The notes under the pieces: generated by a model
What the model saw: the letters and a program-made list of their open reading frames with translations, nothing else
Told to the model about the DNA's origin: nothing
Databases searched by the model: none
In this document: positions 18,434-27,210 of the stretch, one piece after another
Layout: every line of letters starts with the position of its first letter
Position numbering within the stretch: the first letter of the stretch is position 1
NCBI GenBank assembly: GCA_903881085.1
Contig: CAIRSA010000017.1
Location: 1-64,000, forward strand
DNA from: an uncultured Acidobacteriia bacterium
GTDB lineage: Bacteria; Acidobacteriota; Terriglobia; Bryobacterales; Bryobacteraceae
Direction: 5' to 3'
Length of the DNA: 64,000 nucleotides
Made by a program: the position numbers and the translations under genes

Positions 18434-19476
18434 CGGTTTCGCACAAAGGGCTGGAAGACTTCTCATTTCGAATTCTGGTTGCAAGCGGTTTGCCAGAGGC
18501 CAAGGCCGCATTGATTGCAGAATCGTTGGTTGCCGCAAATTTGCGTGGCGTGGATTCGCATGGCGTGCAACTGCTGCCGTTCTATGTGAACCAGTTGATG
18601 GCGAACAACATCGATGCTTACAACGATGGTGAAATTGCCAGCGAAAGCGGCTGCGTGATGGTCTATGACGCGAAGAACGGGCTTGGTGCGCCTGTCGCAG
18701 AAATCTGCTGCCGCCACGTAAACCGGATGGCTGCTGAGCACGGCATCGGCATTGTGGTCACGCGCGAATCGAACCACTTCGGGGCCTGCGCGTATTGGGC
18801 GCAGCGCATCGCGGCCGCCGGCAACATCGGCATCATCATGTGCAACGCCTCACCGATGGTTGCGCCGTGGCAGGCGAAGGAACCGCGCATCGGGACCAAT
18901 CCCATCTGCATGTCGGTACCTGGGCCGCCCGATAAGTCATGGTTGCTCGACATGGCGACAACAACCGTGGCCGCAGGCAAGATCTACAAAGCCGGTATCA
19001 ATGGCGTAAAAGAGATTCCCGCCGGTTGGGCGCTCGATTCCGATGGCCGCCCCACTACAAGCACAGAGAAAGCGTTGAATGGCGGTATGGTCATGCCGCT
19101 CGGCGGATACAAGGGTAGCGGCCTTGCGGTTATGGTTGAGATCCTTTGCTCTGTTCTTGGCGGCGGGGCGATGAGTACCGAACTCGGCGGCATCCGCATT
19201 AAAGGCCGTCCTATGCGCGTGAGCCAGTTTTTCCTCGCCATCGATGTACGCCGCTTCATGGCGGCCGATGCGTTTGAAGGCCGCATGGACAAGCTGGTTG
19301 GCATGATCAAGTCCGCCGCAACGGCGGCAGATTACGACGAAGTTTTGGTGGCGGGGGAGCCGGAACTGCGCATGGAACAGGAACGCCGCCGCGATGGCAT
19401 CCCCATTCCCGAAGGCGTTTGGAACACCATGCTCGAAACCGCAGCCCGTTGGCAGGTAAAATTAATCGATGCCTGA
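18430..19476 (+). CDS. Malate/L-lactate dehydrogenase family oxidoreductase
   Basis: A 348-residue NAD(P)-dependent dehydrogenase of the Ldh2/MDH2 family, which reduces 2-oxoacids such as pyruvate, oxaloacetate or ketogulonate derivatives. Characteristic stretches are GVDSHGVQLLPFYV near residue 40, VTRESNHFGACAYW, and PLGGYKGSGLAVMVE. Its start overlaps the GAF gene by 4 bp and its end overlaps xseB by 8 bp. Together with the SDR and binding protein it may act on a sugar-acid intermediate; that is an inference. Confidence 0.88.
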   Translation: MTVSHKGLEDFSFRILVASGLPEAKAALIAESLVAANLRGVDSHGVQLLPFYVNQLMANNIDAYNDGEIASESGCVMVYDAKNGLGAPVAEICCRHVNRMAAEHGIGIVVTRESNHFGACAYWAQRIAAAGNIGIIMCNASPMVAPWQAKEPRIGTNPICMSVPGPPDKSWLLDMATTTVAAGKIYKAGINGVKEIPAGWALDSDGRPTTSTEKALNGGMVMPLGGYKGSGLAVMVEILCSVLGGGAMSTELGGIRIKGRPMRVSQFFLAIDVRRFMAADAFEGRMDKLVGMIKSAATAADYDEVLVAGEPELRMEQERRRDGIPIPEGVWNTMLETAARWQVKLIDA

Positions 19477-19702
19477 AGAAAAGCAATCCGTAGCGAGTTT
19501 CGAGGCCGGCCTTGAAGAACTCGAAGCTGTCGTGAAACAGTTGGAGAAGGGCGATCTGCCGCTAGAGCGGTCGATCGAACTGTTTGAAAAGGGAATGTCG
19601 CTCAGCGATCAATGCCGCAAGCAGTTGGGCGATGCTGAAACCAAGATCGAGCAGATCATTAAGCGCGGCAACCGCACGGAAGCGGAGCCATTTGAAGCAT
19701 GA
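19469..19702 (+). CDS. xseB: Exodeoxyribonuclease VII small subunit
   Basis: A 77-residue protein with the full XseB pattern: SFEAGLEELEAVVKQLEKG-DLPLERSIELFEKGMSL, then an alpha-helical tail. It pairs with XseA to form exonuclease VII, which degrades single-stranded DNA. The large subunit gene is not adjacent here. It overlaps the preceding dehydrogenase gene by 8 bp and the following ispA gene by 4 bp, the usual xseB-ispA order. Confidence 0.93.
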   Translation: MPEEKQSVASFEAGLEELEAVVKQLEKGDLPLERSIELFEKGMSLSDQCRKQLGDAETKIEQIIKRGNRTEAEPFEA

Positions 19703-20583
19703 GTATTAAAGAGTATCTTGCGGCGCAAACGGCGATTGTTGACGCCGCGCTGGAGCGGCTTGTTCCGGCCGAATCCATTGAGCCGCAAACCATCCATCGC
19801 GCCATGCGCTACAGCTTGTTCGCAGGTGGCAAGCGTGTGCGGCCGATCCTCTGCATCGCCGCAGCGAATTGTATTGCGCCCTCGCCTGCGGGTGTGGAGG
19901 ACGCGGCATCGTCGCTGGAGATGATCCATACTTATTCGTTGATCCACGATGATCTGCCAGCGCTGGACAATGACGATCTGCGCCGCGGCCGCCCCACCTC
20001 GCACAAGGTGTTTGGTGAAGCGATGGCGATCCTCGCCGGGGATTCGCTGCTGACAGTGGCCTTTGAAGTTTTATCGAATTTGCAGGGCATTGACGATTCG
20101 CGTAAGGTCGCATTGATTCGCGAACTGGCGACCTCGTCGGGCACAGTCGGCGGCATGATCGCAGGCCAGGTGCACGATATTGAAGGTGAAGGCCAAGCGC
20201 CTACGGCGGCATTGCTGGAGCGCATCCATCGCGCCAAGACCGGTGCTCTGCTGCGTGGCAGCGTGCGCATGGGCGCTATCTATGCGGGTGCTTCAGTTTC
20301 GCAGTATGAAGCACTCTCGGCATATGGGGAACACATAGGCCTGGCGTTTCAGATTGTCGATGACATCCTCGATGTCACCCAATCCTCCGAAGCGCTGGGC
20401 AAGACCGCTGGTAAAGACGCCGCGCAACACAAAATCACATTTCCTGCCGTTTATGGTTTAGAGGCTTCGGCCGTCATGGCAGAGCAGGAACGCCTGGCCG
20501 CGCACGCTGCGCTTGCACAGTTCGGCGAGGGCGCGGTGCATCTGCGCGAACTGGCAGACTTGATTGTGCAGAGATCGGCTTGA
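19699..20583 (+). CDS. ispA: Polyprenyl (farnesyl/geranylgeranyl) diphosphate synthase
   Basis: A 294-residue trans-prenyltransferase condensing isopentenyl diphosphate with allylic diphosphates. The first Asp-rich motif is in IHDDLPALDNDDLRRG and the second in QIVDDILDVT; GGKRVRP near residue 40 binds diphosphate. The residues before the first motif are Tyr and Ser (TYSLIHDD), so product length (FPP or GGPP) cannot be fixed by eye. Overlaps xseB (ATGA) and the TTG start of tlyA. Confidence 0.92.
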   Translation: MSIKEYLAAQTAIVDAALERLVPAESIEPQTIHRAMRYSLFAGGKRVRPILCIAAANCIAPSPAGVEDAASSLEMIHTYSLIHDDLPALDNDDLRRGRPTSHKVFGEAMAILAGDSLLTVAFEVLSNLQGIDDSRKVALIRELATSSGTVGGMIAGQVHDIEGEGQAPTAALLERIHRAKTGALLRGSVRMGAIYAGASVSQYEALSAYGEHIGLAFQIVDDILDVTQSSEALGKTAGKDAAQHKITFPAVYGLEASAVMAEQERLAAHAALAQFGEGAVHLRELADLIVQRSA

Positions 20584-21314
20584 AGCAGACGCCCAAAATC
20601 AGATTGGATCAACTCGTGCTGGAGCGCGGCTTGGCCGGCTCTCGCGAAAAAGCGCGGGCCTACATCCTGGCTGGCGAAGTCACCGTCGATAACCAGAAGA
20701 TCACCAAGGCGGGGCAATCGGTTGCCGCCGATGCGAAAGTGGAACTTGCGGCGAAGCTGCCCTTTGTAAGCCGCGGCGGATTGAAGTTGCAGGCCGCGCT
20801 CGACAACTTCCACATCGATGTCACGGGCCGCGTCTGTCTCGATTCCGGGGCTTCGACCGGCGGTTTCACCGATTGCTTGTTGCAGCGTGGCGCGCGCCGC
20901 GTGTTTGCCTACGACGTGGGCAGCGCCCAGTTGGATTGGAAGATTCGTACCGACCCGCGCGTTGTGGTGCGCGAAAATATCAACTGCCGGTATCTGACGC
21001 TAGCCGATCTGGACGAGCCCGTATCGCTTGCTGTTTGCGATGTCAGCTTCATTTCAGTCACCATGATTGTACCGGCGCTGGTGCAGGTGCTCACAGCCGA
21101 AGGCGAAATGGTCATTCTGGTGAAGCCGCAGTTTGAAGTGGGCCGCGGCCAGGTTGGCAAGGGTGGCATTGTGCGCGACCCTGTATTGCACCAGGCGTGT
21201 TGCGATAAGGTTGAAGCGGCTGTTCAGGCGTTAGGTTTCAAAACCGCTATTATGGAAAGCCCCGTGCTCGGCGCGGAAGGGAACAAAGAATTTCTCCTTT
21301 ATGGACGTCATTAG
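20580..21314 (+). CDS. tlyA: TlyA family rRNA methyltransferase/hemolysin A homologue
   Basis: A 244-residue protein with an N-terminal S4 RNA-binding domain (RLDQLVLERGLAGSREKARAYI-type) and an FtsJ/RrmJ-like methyltransferase domain (CLDSGASTGGFTDCLLQ, VLVKPQFE-type segment). In mycobacteria TlyA 2'-O-methylates 16S and 23S rRNA. The start is TTG at 20580, overlapping the ispA stop as TTGA. Its 3' end overlaps nadK by 14 bp. The gene order ispA-tlyA-nadK is common, although dxs is missing here. Confidence 0.92.
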   Translation: MKQTPKIRLDQLVLERGLAGSREKARAYILAGEVTVDNQKITKAGQSVAADAKVELAAKLPFVSRGGLKLQAALDNFHIDVTGRVCLDSGASTGGFTDCLLQRGARRVFAYDVGSAQLDWKIRTDPRVVVRENINCRYLTLADLDEPVSLAVCDVSFISVTMIVPALVQVLTAEGEMVILVKPQFEVGRGQVGKGGIVRDPVLHQACCDKVEAAVQALGFKTAIMESPVLGAEGNKEFLLYGRH

Positions 21315-22164
21315 TTGCGTAGGAATTGTCAGTAAGCCAAAGTCGCCGGAGGCGATCACGCTGGTACCGCGCTTGTTTGAGTGGCTGTACGCGCGCGGCA
21401 TTGAAGCGCGCTACGACTCGCAGACGGCGGTGTATCTGGGCCGCGAGGATGGCATGCGCCGTGAGGATGTTCCCACGGGCACGCAGTTGGTCATCGTGCT
21501 TGGCGGCGATGGAACACTGCTATCGGCTGCTCGCGCCATTGGCGGCGCGGAGATTCCGCTGTTCGCCGTGAATCTTGGCGGCCTTGGGTTTCTCACGGCT
21601 ATTGCGATTGAGGATGTGTTTCCAGAGTTGGAACGCGCGCTACGGGGCGAACACCGCATCGGGCTGCGCCGTATGCTCGAGTGCAGTATCATGCGTGGCG
21701 GCGCGCATGTTGCCACCTACGATGCGCTCAATGATGTGGTCCTTACCAAGGCATCCATCGCGCGCGTGATCGACCTCGACGCTTATGTCGACAATCATTT
21801 CGTCTGTGGCTACAAGGCCGATGGCTTGATCATCGCCACGCCTACCGGCTCCACCGCGTATTCGCTCTCTGCCGGCGGGCCGATCATTTTCCCATCCGTG
21901 GGCGCGCTCGCCATCACGCCTATTTGTCCGCACATGCTTACCAACCGGCCGGTGATTGTAAGCGACACCAGCGTGATTCAGATAGTTGCGTTGGGCGAAG
22001 ACGATTCCATTTTTCTCACTGTCGACGGGCAGGTTGGCGAACCGCTTAAACGCGACGACCGCGTTATCTGCCGTAGTTCATCGAAAGCGATTCGCCTGAT
22101 TCGTCCGCCGAAACTGATGTTCTTCGATGTGCTGCGTGAAAAGCTCAAGTGGGGTGAACGCTGA
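21301..22164 (+). CDS. nadK: NAD kinase
   Basis: A 287-residue ATP-NAD kinase that makes NADP+. The GGDGT motif occurs in VLGGDGTLLSAAR, followed by the NLGGLGFLT stretch, the YDALNDVVL region (usual NE/ND motif) and the PTGSTAYSLSAGGPI signature. Translation starts inside the last 14 bp of tlyA. The symporter gene begins at its stop codon (TGATG). Confidence 0.95.
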   Translation: MDVISCVGIVSKPKSPEAITLVPRLFEWLYARGIEARYDSQTAVYLGREDGMRREDVPTGTQLVIVLGGDGTLLSAARAIGGAEIPLFAVNLGGLGFLTAIAIEDVFPELERALRGEHRIGLRRMLECSIMRGGAHVATYDALNDVVLTKASIARVIDLDAYVDNHFVCGYKADGLIIATPTGSTAYSLSAGGPIIFPSVGALAITPICPHMLTNRPVIVSDTSVIQIVALGEDDSIFLTVDGQVGEPLKRDDRVICRSSSKAIRLIRPPKLMFFDVLREKLKWGER

Positions 22165-23354
22165 TGAAGCGCATTTCGATGACGACCTGGATCTTCGTTG
22201 GCATGGCCACCGGGATTGCCCTCGGCTATTTTCAGCCGGATATTGCCAAGCAACTCTCGCCCGTCAGCAATATCTTTTTGCGGCTCATCAAGAGCATCAT
22301 CGCGCCTTTGTTGTTTGGCACGCTGGTCTATGGCATCGCAGGTGCTGGTAGCGTGAAGACAATGGGCCGCATTGGCGGGAAGGCGATTCTCTATTTTGAA
22401 ATCGTGACGACGTTGGCGCTGATCATTGGTCTGGCTGCTGTGAACATTGTGCAACCGGGTGTCGGTATGAGGCTGGAAAAATCTTCAACGGAAGCCCTCG
22501 CGACGCAGGCGCCGGCAACCATCGCCGGCATTTTGGAACACACGTTTCCAGCCAGCATCATTGACGCGATGGCGAAAGGCGAGGTCTTGCAGATTGTTGT
22601 TTTTGCCTTTATTTTCGGGGCTGCGTGCGTGGCTGCCGGGTTGAAGGCGGAGCCTGTCGTGCAGTTCTGCGGTTCGCTGGCTGAGGTCATGTTTGGGTAC
22701 ACCAAGTATGTAATGCTGCTTGCTCCCATCGGTGTGGGTGCGGCCATGGCGGTCACGGTGGGCAGCAAAGGCTTCGGCGTGCTGTTTAGTTTGGGCAAGC
22801 TGATTTTGACGATGTATGTGGCGCAGATCGTCTTCGTTGCGCTGGTGTTCGGACTGGTCGCGGCAGTGGTGCGTCTGCCGATGGTGCGCTTCTTTCACGC
22901 TGTTCGCGAGCCTTTTGTGATTGCCTTTTCGACAGCGTCGAGCGAGGCGGCTTTGCCTCTTGCGCTGGAGAATATGGAAAAGTTTGGGGTACCCAAGCAC
23001 ATAGTGGGCTTTGTGATTCCGACTGGGTATAGCTTTAATCTGGATGGCACCACTCTTTACCTGTCGTTAGCTTCGGTGTTTGTCGCGCAGGCCGCTGGCG
23101 TGCAGTTGACCATCTGGCAGCAGGTGATGATGATGCTTACACTGATGCTCACCAGCAAGGGTGTGGCGGGCGTGCCGCGGGCGGCGTTGGTGATTTTGAG
23201 CGGCACTCTGGCCACGTTTTCTTTGCCTCTGGAAGGTGTTGCAGTGCTGCTTGGCGTCGATGCCGTGATGGACATGGGCCGGACGTCAGTCAACGTGCTG
23301 GGGAACTGTCTGGCGTCGGCGGTGGTCGCGAAATGGGAAGGTGTCGAGTTTTAG
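22164..23354 (+). CDS. Dicarboxylate/amino acid:cation symporter
   Basis: A 396-residue member of the DAACS/GltP-DctA family, importing glutamate, aspartate or C4-dicarboxylates with protons or sodium. It has about eight hydrophobic segments, the serine-rich re-entrant motif AFSTASSEAALPLALENM, the PTGYSFNLDGTTLYL motif in TM7 and the VDAVMDMGRTSVNVLGN motif in TM8, so the binding site is complete. It ends the long co-directional run, followed by stem-loop repeats that may also stop transcription. Confidence 0.93.
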   Translation: MKRISMTTWIFVGMATGIALGYFQPDIAKQLSPVSNIFLRLIKSIIAPLLFGTLVYGIAGAGSVKTMGRIGGKAILYFEIVTTLALIIGLAAVNIVQPGVGMRLEKSSTEALATQAPATIAGILEHTFPASIIDAMAKGEVLQIVVFAFIFGAACVAAGLKAEPVVQFCGSLAEVMFGYTKYVMLLAPIGVGAAMAVTVGSKGFGVLFSLGKLILTMYVAQIVFVALVFGLVAAVVRLPMVRFFHAVREPFVIAFSTASSEAALPLALENMEKFGVPKHIVGFVIPTGYSFNLDGTTLYLSLASVFVAQAAGVQLTIWQQVMMMLTLMLTSKGVAGVPRAALVILSGTLATFSLPLEGVAVLLGVDAVMDMGRTSVNVLGNCLASAVVAKWEGVEF

Positions 23355-23361
23355 CACGGAA

Positions 23362-23397
23362 GGCCGAGTGCCACTCGGCCGCAGATTACCAATCTAC
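23362..23397. repeat. Paired stem-loop repeat (copy 2 of GAGT-nCC-ACTC family)
   Basis: GGCCGAGT-GCC-ACTCGGCC (23362-23380) is followed directly by GCAGATT-ACC-AATCTAC (23381-23397). The same two-module arrangement recurs at 36157-36192, where the second stem is perfect. It lies between convergent genes and may help terminate transcription from both sides. Confidence 0.85.
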
Positions 23398-23413
23398 CCA
23401 CATGGGCTGTTTT

Positions 23414-23869
23414 CTAGAATACGATCTTGTCGCGTTTTGATTCGAATTTTTCGGGATCGATGCCGGGAATTTTTTTCAAATCCTCAATCGATTTGAAGTT
23501 GCCGTTCTTTTCGCGATACGCGATCACGGCCGCGGCCTGCGAGCGGCGCAACGTGAGGCGGCTTTCAAACTGAATCGCAGTAGCGGTATTGACGTTGAGG
23601 GGAGGAACATCCGGGGCGGGGTAGTGGCTGGCCAGGAAGTCGGTCACCGCGGCAATTTCTTCTTCGGTGCCCTTCATGCCAAGGCCGATCATTTTCGCCA
23701 TGGTGCCTTGCCATCCATCGCGATCCTGGCGCGGCGCAAGTGAGCGCGCCAGTTCGTGGCACTGCGTGCAAAGCTTCTGTGTTTCCGCACTGCCCTTGCC
23801 CTCTGGCAGTTGCGGCTGCGCCCACATGGCTGCGGCGCCGATCAGGAAAAGCGGTAGAACTATTTTCAT
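23414..23869 (-). CDS. Cytochrome c/ComEA-like helix-hairpin-helix fusion
   Basis: A 151-residue exported protein. After the signal peptide (MKIVLPLFLIGAAAMWA) a cytochrome-type haem motif CTQCH is followed by a distal Met-containing stretch. The C-terminal ~60 residues are a ComEA-type helix-hairpin-helix unit (VNTATAIQFESRLTL, IEDLKKIPGIDPEKFESKRDKIVF). HhH pairs usually bind DNA nonspecifically, so a periplasmic haem-HhH fusion is unusual, though seen in Acidobacteria. It is 32 bp downstream of the PQQ-like gene on the same strand and may receive electrons from it. A TTG five codons upstream is an alternative start. Confidence 0.82.
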   Translation of the reverse strand: MKIVLPLFLIGAAAMWAQPQLPEGKGSAETQKLCTQCHELARSLAPRQDRDGWQGTMAKMIGLGMKGTEEEIAAVTDFLASHYPAPDVPPLNVNTATAIQFESRLTLRRSQAAAVIAYREKNGNFKSIEDLKKIPGIDPEKFESKRDKIVF

Positions 23870-23901
23870 ATTCTTCGCTAACAATTCTACCGCTATTTCC
23901 T

Positions 23902-25482
23902 CTAGTGTTCCATCTTGAAGCCGAAGGCATACTGCGTGCCGTCGTAGGTGGCTACAAGAACGCGATTGCCGCCGGCCGCCAGCCCGCCGCTATGTGCGAA
24001 TGATGTGATCGCCTTGCCGCTATTCCACAGCTCTTTGCCTGTGCCCGCCTGCAACGCATACAACACCGCGCCCGATGATTTCTTTGCCCGTTCGGCCACG
24101 GGAGCCGAGCGCATCTCTCCGCTGGAAACAGCAAACACCACCCCGTTGACGATCATCGGCGCAAGCGGGGCCACCATTTCGCGCGACGTCCAGCCGGTCT
24201 GGAATTCAATCGCGCCGGCGTTTACAACGACCTTGTAGGCCACAACGGCCGAAGCCGAGGGCGCCAGCACCCAACGCGTGCCGGACGTGTCCTGCCAGCT
24301 TGCCAGGCCGCCTGCGGCATAACCTTTGGCGCCTGCTACGGCAACCTTCGAAACCGGCGCATCGAGCTTCGCTGAATCGAACAGGCTCAAAGTGCCATCG
24401 GCATCCATCACCGACACCATGTCCTTGCCCTTGAACTCAAACACCACCGGCGAAGACGTGAACTTCGCGCTGCCCTTGAAGCTGCTCTTCACCTTCAAAC
24501 TGCCCGCTTCAATCGCAACCAGATCGGAACCATCGGTCGAATAGAACGTGCCGTCGGGGCCGATTGCCGGGCCTTCCGAACCATCTACCGCGCTGTTGTT
24601 CGACTTCCAATGCGACACGGCCTTCGATTCCAGATTCAACGACCAGAGGCCGTTTTCCACGCCGCCGCAGTTATTGACGGTCTCGACATAAGCCACGCCG
24701 TCGAAAATGATTAGGCCCTGCGCATTGGCGTTCGGGGGCAGGAACTTCACGGCAGGATTCGGCTCAGCGCCGTTTGAAACGTACATGGAGTGCAGCATGC
24801 CGTCGGAGGTCAAAGCGTCAAGCCAGGATACGCCGCGGCCAAACGGGCTGGCTCCTGGGGCCGGCCGCGTACGGCCTGGCTTTGCAGGCTGTGCGGGCGG
24901 TGGTCCAAACTGCTGTGGCGGGCGCTGGTCTTTCAAGAGTGCCGCACCTTCGCCAGGCGCACCGACTGCCGACTTTGCGCCACCTGCGCGGCCCGGGCCG
25001 CCGCGGCCTGCACCAGGAGTGGGAGGGTAGCCAACGCCCGTGCGGCGCGTCACATTCGACGTCATGCCGCCGGGGCATTCCAGCGTCGATGGAGCCGAAG
25101 GCTTCGCGCTGGAACCGATTGTCCGTTCCCATTCTACGCGCGCCAAGTCGGTATCCACGCCGATCACCGTGTCATTCGCGGTGCCGAAAAATCCCAGCGT
25201 GCGGAAGCCGCGATACCCGATATAAAAATCGAGCAGCGCTGGCTGCGTCACGGAGTTCAGTTGCTTGGGCTGGCCGTTCAGCTTCAGCTTCCACAGGAAC
25301 TCCATTCCGCCCTTCTTCACGAAATCTTCGGAAATATGCGAATCGCTGCGCACCCAACCGGATCGCTGCGCATCGAATCCGCTGGTCATCCAATCGCCAC
25401 CGCCTCGCTGTGCGAACGCCGCACCGGGGCCGATCAGGGCGCAGGCCACTGAGACTGCTGCAAGGGAGAATCTAACTGTCAC
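23902..25482 (-). CDS. PQQ-binding-like beta-propeller protein
   Basis: A 526-residue secreted propeller protein. The frame is open up to 25575, but GTG 25482 follows a strong AAAAGGAG ribosome site and gives a proper signal peptide (SLAAVSVACALIGPGAAFA). PQQ-like repeat strands include TVIGVDTDLARVEWERTI, GLWSLNLESKAVSHWKS and [20 protein letters not shown]. Residues ~165-235 form a Gly/Pro/Ala-rich low-complexity insert. It is paralogous to the divergent gene at 25657. Whether it binds PQQ or is a structural propeller cannot be read from the sequence. Confidence 0.85.
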   Translation of the reverse strand: MTVRFSLAAVSVACALIGPGAAFAQRGGGDWMTSGFDAQRSGWVRSDSHISEDFVKKGGMEFLWKLKLNGQPKQLNSVTQPALLDFYIGYRGFRTLGFFGTANDTVIGVDTDLARVEWERTIGSSAKPSAPSTLECPGGMTSNVTRRTGVGYPPTPGAGRGGPGRAGGAKSAVGAPGEGAALLKDQRPPQQFGPPPAQPAKPGRTRPAPGASPFGRGVSWLDALTSDGMLHSMYVSNGAEPNPAVKFLPPNANAQGLIIFDGVAYVETVNNCGGVENGLWSLNLESKAVSHWKSNNSAVDGSEGPAIGPDGTFYSTDGSDLVAIEAGSLKVKSSFKGSAKFTSSPVVFEFKGKDMVSVMDADGTLSLFDSAKLDAPVSKVAVAGAKGYAAGGLASWQDTSGTRWVLAPSASAVVAYKVVVNAGAIEFQTGWTSREMVAPLAPMIVNGVVFAVSSGEMRSAPVAERAKKSSGAVLYALQAGTGKELWNSGKAITSFAHSGGLAAGGNRVLVATYDGTQYAFGFKMEH

Positions 25483-25568
25483 TGGGACTCCTTTTCCAAC
25501 ACTGCTAAAAAATTGCAAATAAACTTCAGCGCCCATGCCCGCCAGCGAAAAACTTTCCGGGGGCATTT

Positions 25569-25595
25569 TGCTCACGAAGCTATTTGTTGTATAGT
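25569..25595 (+). promoter_or_regulatory. Possible promoter for the PQQ-like gene at 25657
   Basis: TTGCTC at 25568-25573 and TATAGT at 25590-25595 are separated by 16 bp, in the 174-bp divergent region. This is a reasonable sigma-70-type match, about 55 bp upstream of the coding start. Confidence 0.35.
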
Positions 25596-25656
25596 ATGTG
25601 GTTCGACGATAAAAGTCAAAACGTAGAGCCTAACTCCACGTTAGAAAGGTCACCGA

Positions 25657-27210
25657 ATGAGAAGGCCCCTGATCTCCGCCCCGTGTGTACTGCTGTTCGC
25701 CGCCATGTTGGCGCATAGCGCTGATTGGCTGCAAGACGGCGGGGACTCGATGAGAACGAACTGGCAGATGAACGAGAAGATCATCTCCGTATCCACTGCC
25801 AAGAATATTAAATTGCTTTGGAAGACCAAGCTGGATAACCAGGTGCGCGCCATGCACAACCTGCTGGAGCCACTGGTCATCGAAAAGGTGGACACGCCCA
25901 GCGGTCCCAAGCAGCTGGTGATTGAAGCGGGCGTTTCCGATAACGTCTTCGCGCTCGATGCCGAAACCGGCAAGGTGGTTTGGACGCGCCACTTCGATAG
26001 CACGTTCAAAGACGGCGCAGGCCGCGGCCCCAGCGTGCTGTGCCCCGGCGGCATGACGGCCAACGTCGTCATCGGCCCCGGCGCCAGCGCAGGCAAGTAC
26101 ATTATCTACGCAGCAAGCTGGGATGGACGTCTGCACAAAGTGGACGCAGGCACCGGCGAAGAATTGGTCGCGCCCGCGAAGTTCATGCCTTCGAACGGCA
26201 AGCCGTACGCGCTGAACTTGTGGAACAATTCGATCTACACGCACTCCGCACAGGGCTGCGGCGGCAATCCGAACAACGTCTACATCTACGACCTCGCCAC
26301 CAACATCGTTGGCAGCTGGGGACCCGCCGGCGGAGGTATGTGGGGACGCTCCGGCCCGGCCATCAGCAAGAACGGCACGCTTTACACGGGCACCGGCGAT
26401 GGCAACTGGGATTCGGAGAACGGTATCTACGGCAACGGCATCGTTGGCGTGAAGCAGAACCCGCAGACGAAGAACGCCGAACTGGTGGACTACTACGGAC
26501 CTTCGAATGCCGAGTGGCTGCGCAAGCGCGATCTCGACATGCAGGTGACGCCCGTGATCTTCCCCTACAAGGGCAAAGAGTACGCGGTGGACGCGAGCAA
26601 AGAGTGCCGCCTGTACTTCATGGACACCGATGCGATTGGCGGCGACGACCATCGCACGCCGGTGTATCGCACGCCGCTACTTTGCAACGAAATCGTCGAT
26701 TTCGCGGAAGCCGGCATCTGGGGCTCACTTGCATCGTGGCTCGATTCCAAGGGCACGCGCTGGGTGTTGACTCCGTTCTGGGGCGCACAGCATCCGAAGT
26801 TCAAAGCGCCGATTCAGCATGGCGAAGTGAAGAAGGGCGCCATCGCGGCTTTCAAGGTTGAGACCAATGCGCAGGGCAAGGTGTGGCTGAATCCGGCATG
26901 GGTTTCGCGCGACATGAACCAGGCCGAACCGCCCGTGATCGCCAACGGCACCGTGATCGCATACGGCAGCGGCGAGAACACTTCGCAGGCGTATGTGGAT
27001 GTCGGGCTGGACTTCCGCCCCGAACGCCGCATTCCGCTTTCGACGCGCGCGCAGTTGTATGTGCTGGACGCGCAGACCGGCAAGGAACTGTGGAACAGCG
27101 GTGAGGAGATCAAGACGTTCAACCACTTCAGCGGCATCGCGGTGGCGAATGGCAAGATCTACATCAACACGTTCGACGGCATGATTTATTGCTTCGGCAT
27201 CAAAAAATGA
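25657..27210 (+). CDS. PQQ-binding-like beta-propeller protein (paralogue)
   Basis: A 517-residue secreted protein with a signal peptide ([21 protein letters not shown]) and PQQ-like propeller strands ([52 protein letters not shown]). It shares layout and the [10 protein letters not shown] segment with the divergent gene at 23902, where the equivalent is ECPGGMTSNV. Start supported by an AGAAAGG site 9 bp upstream. It also holds paired Cys ([15 protein letters not shown]) that could form disulfides. The SGNH gene begins in its stop codon. Confidence 0.87.
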   Translation: MRRPLISAPCVLLFAAMLAHSADWLQDGGDSMRTNWQMNEKIISVSTAKNIKLLWKTKLDNQVRAMHNLLEPLVIEKVDTPSGPKQLVIEAGVSDNVFALDAETGKVVWTRHFDSTFKDGAGRGPSVLCPGGMTANVVIGPGASAGKYIIYAASWDGRLHKVDAGTGEELVAPAKFMPSNGKPYALNLWNNSIYTHSAQGCGGNPNNVYIYDLATNIVGSWGPAGGGMWGRSGPAISKNGTLYTGTGDGNWDSENGIYGNGIVGVKQNPQTKNAELVDYYGPSNAEWLRKRDLDMQVTPVIFPYKGKEYAVDASKECRLYFMDTDAIGGDDHRTPVYRTPLLCNEIVDFAEAGIWGSLASWLDSKGTRWVLTPFWGAQHPKFKAPIQHGEVKKGAIAAFKVETNAQGKVWLNPAWVSRDMNQAEPPVIANGTVIAYGSGENTSQAYVDVGLDFRPERRIPLSTRAQLYVLDAQTGKELWNSGEEIKTFNHFSGIAVANGKIYINTFDGMIYCFGIKK

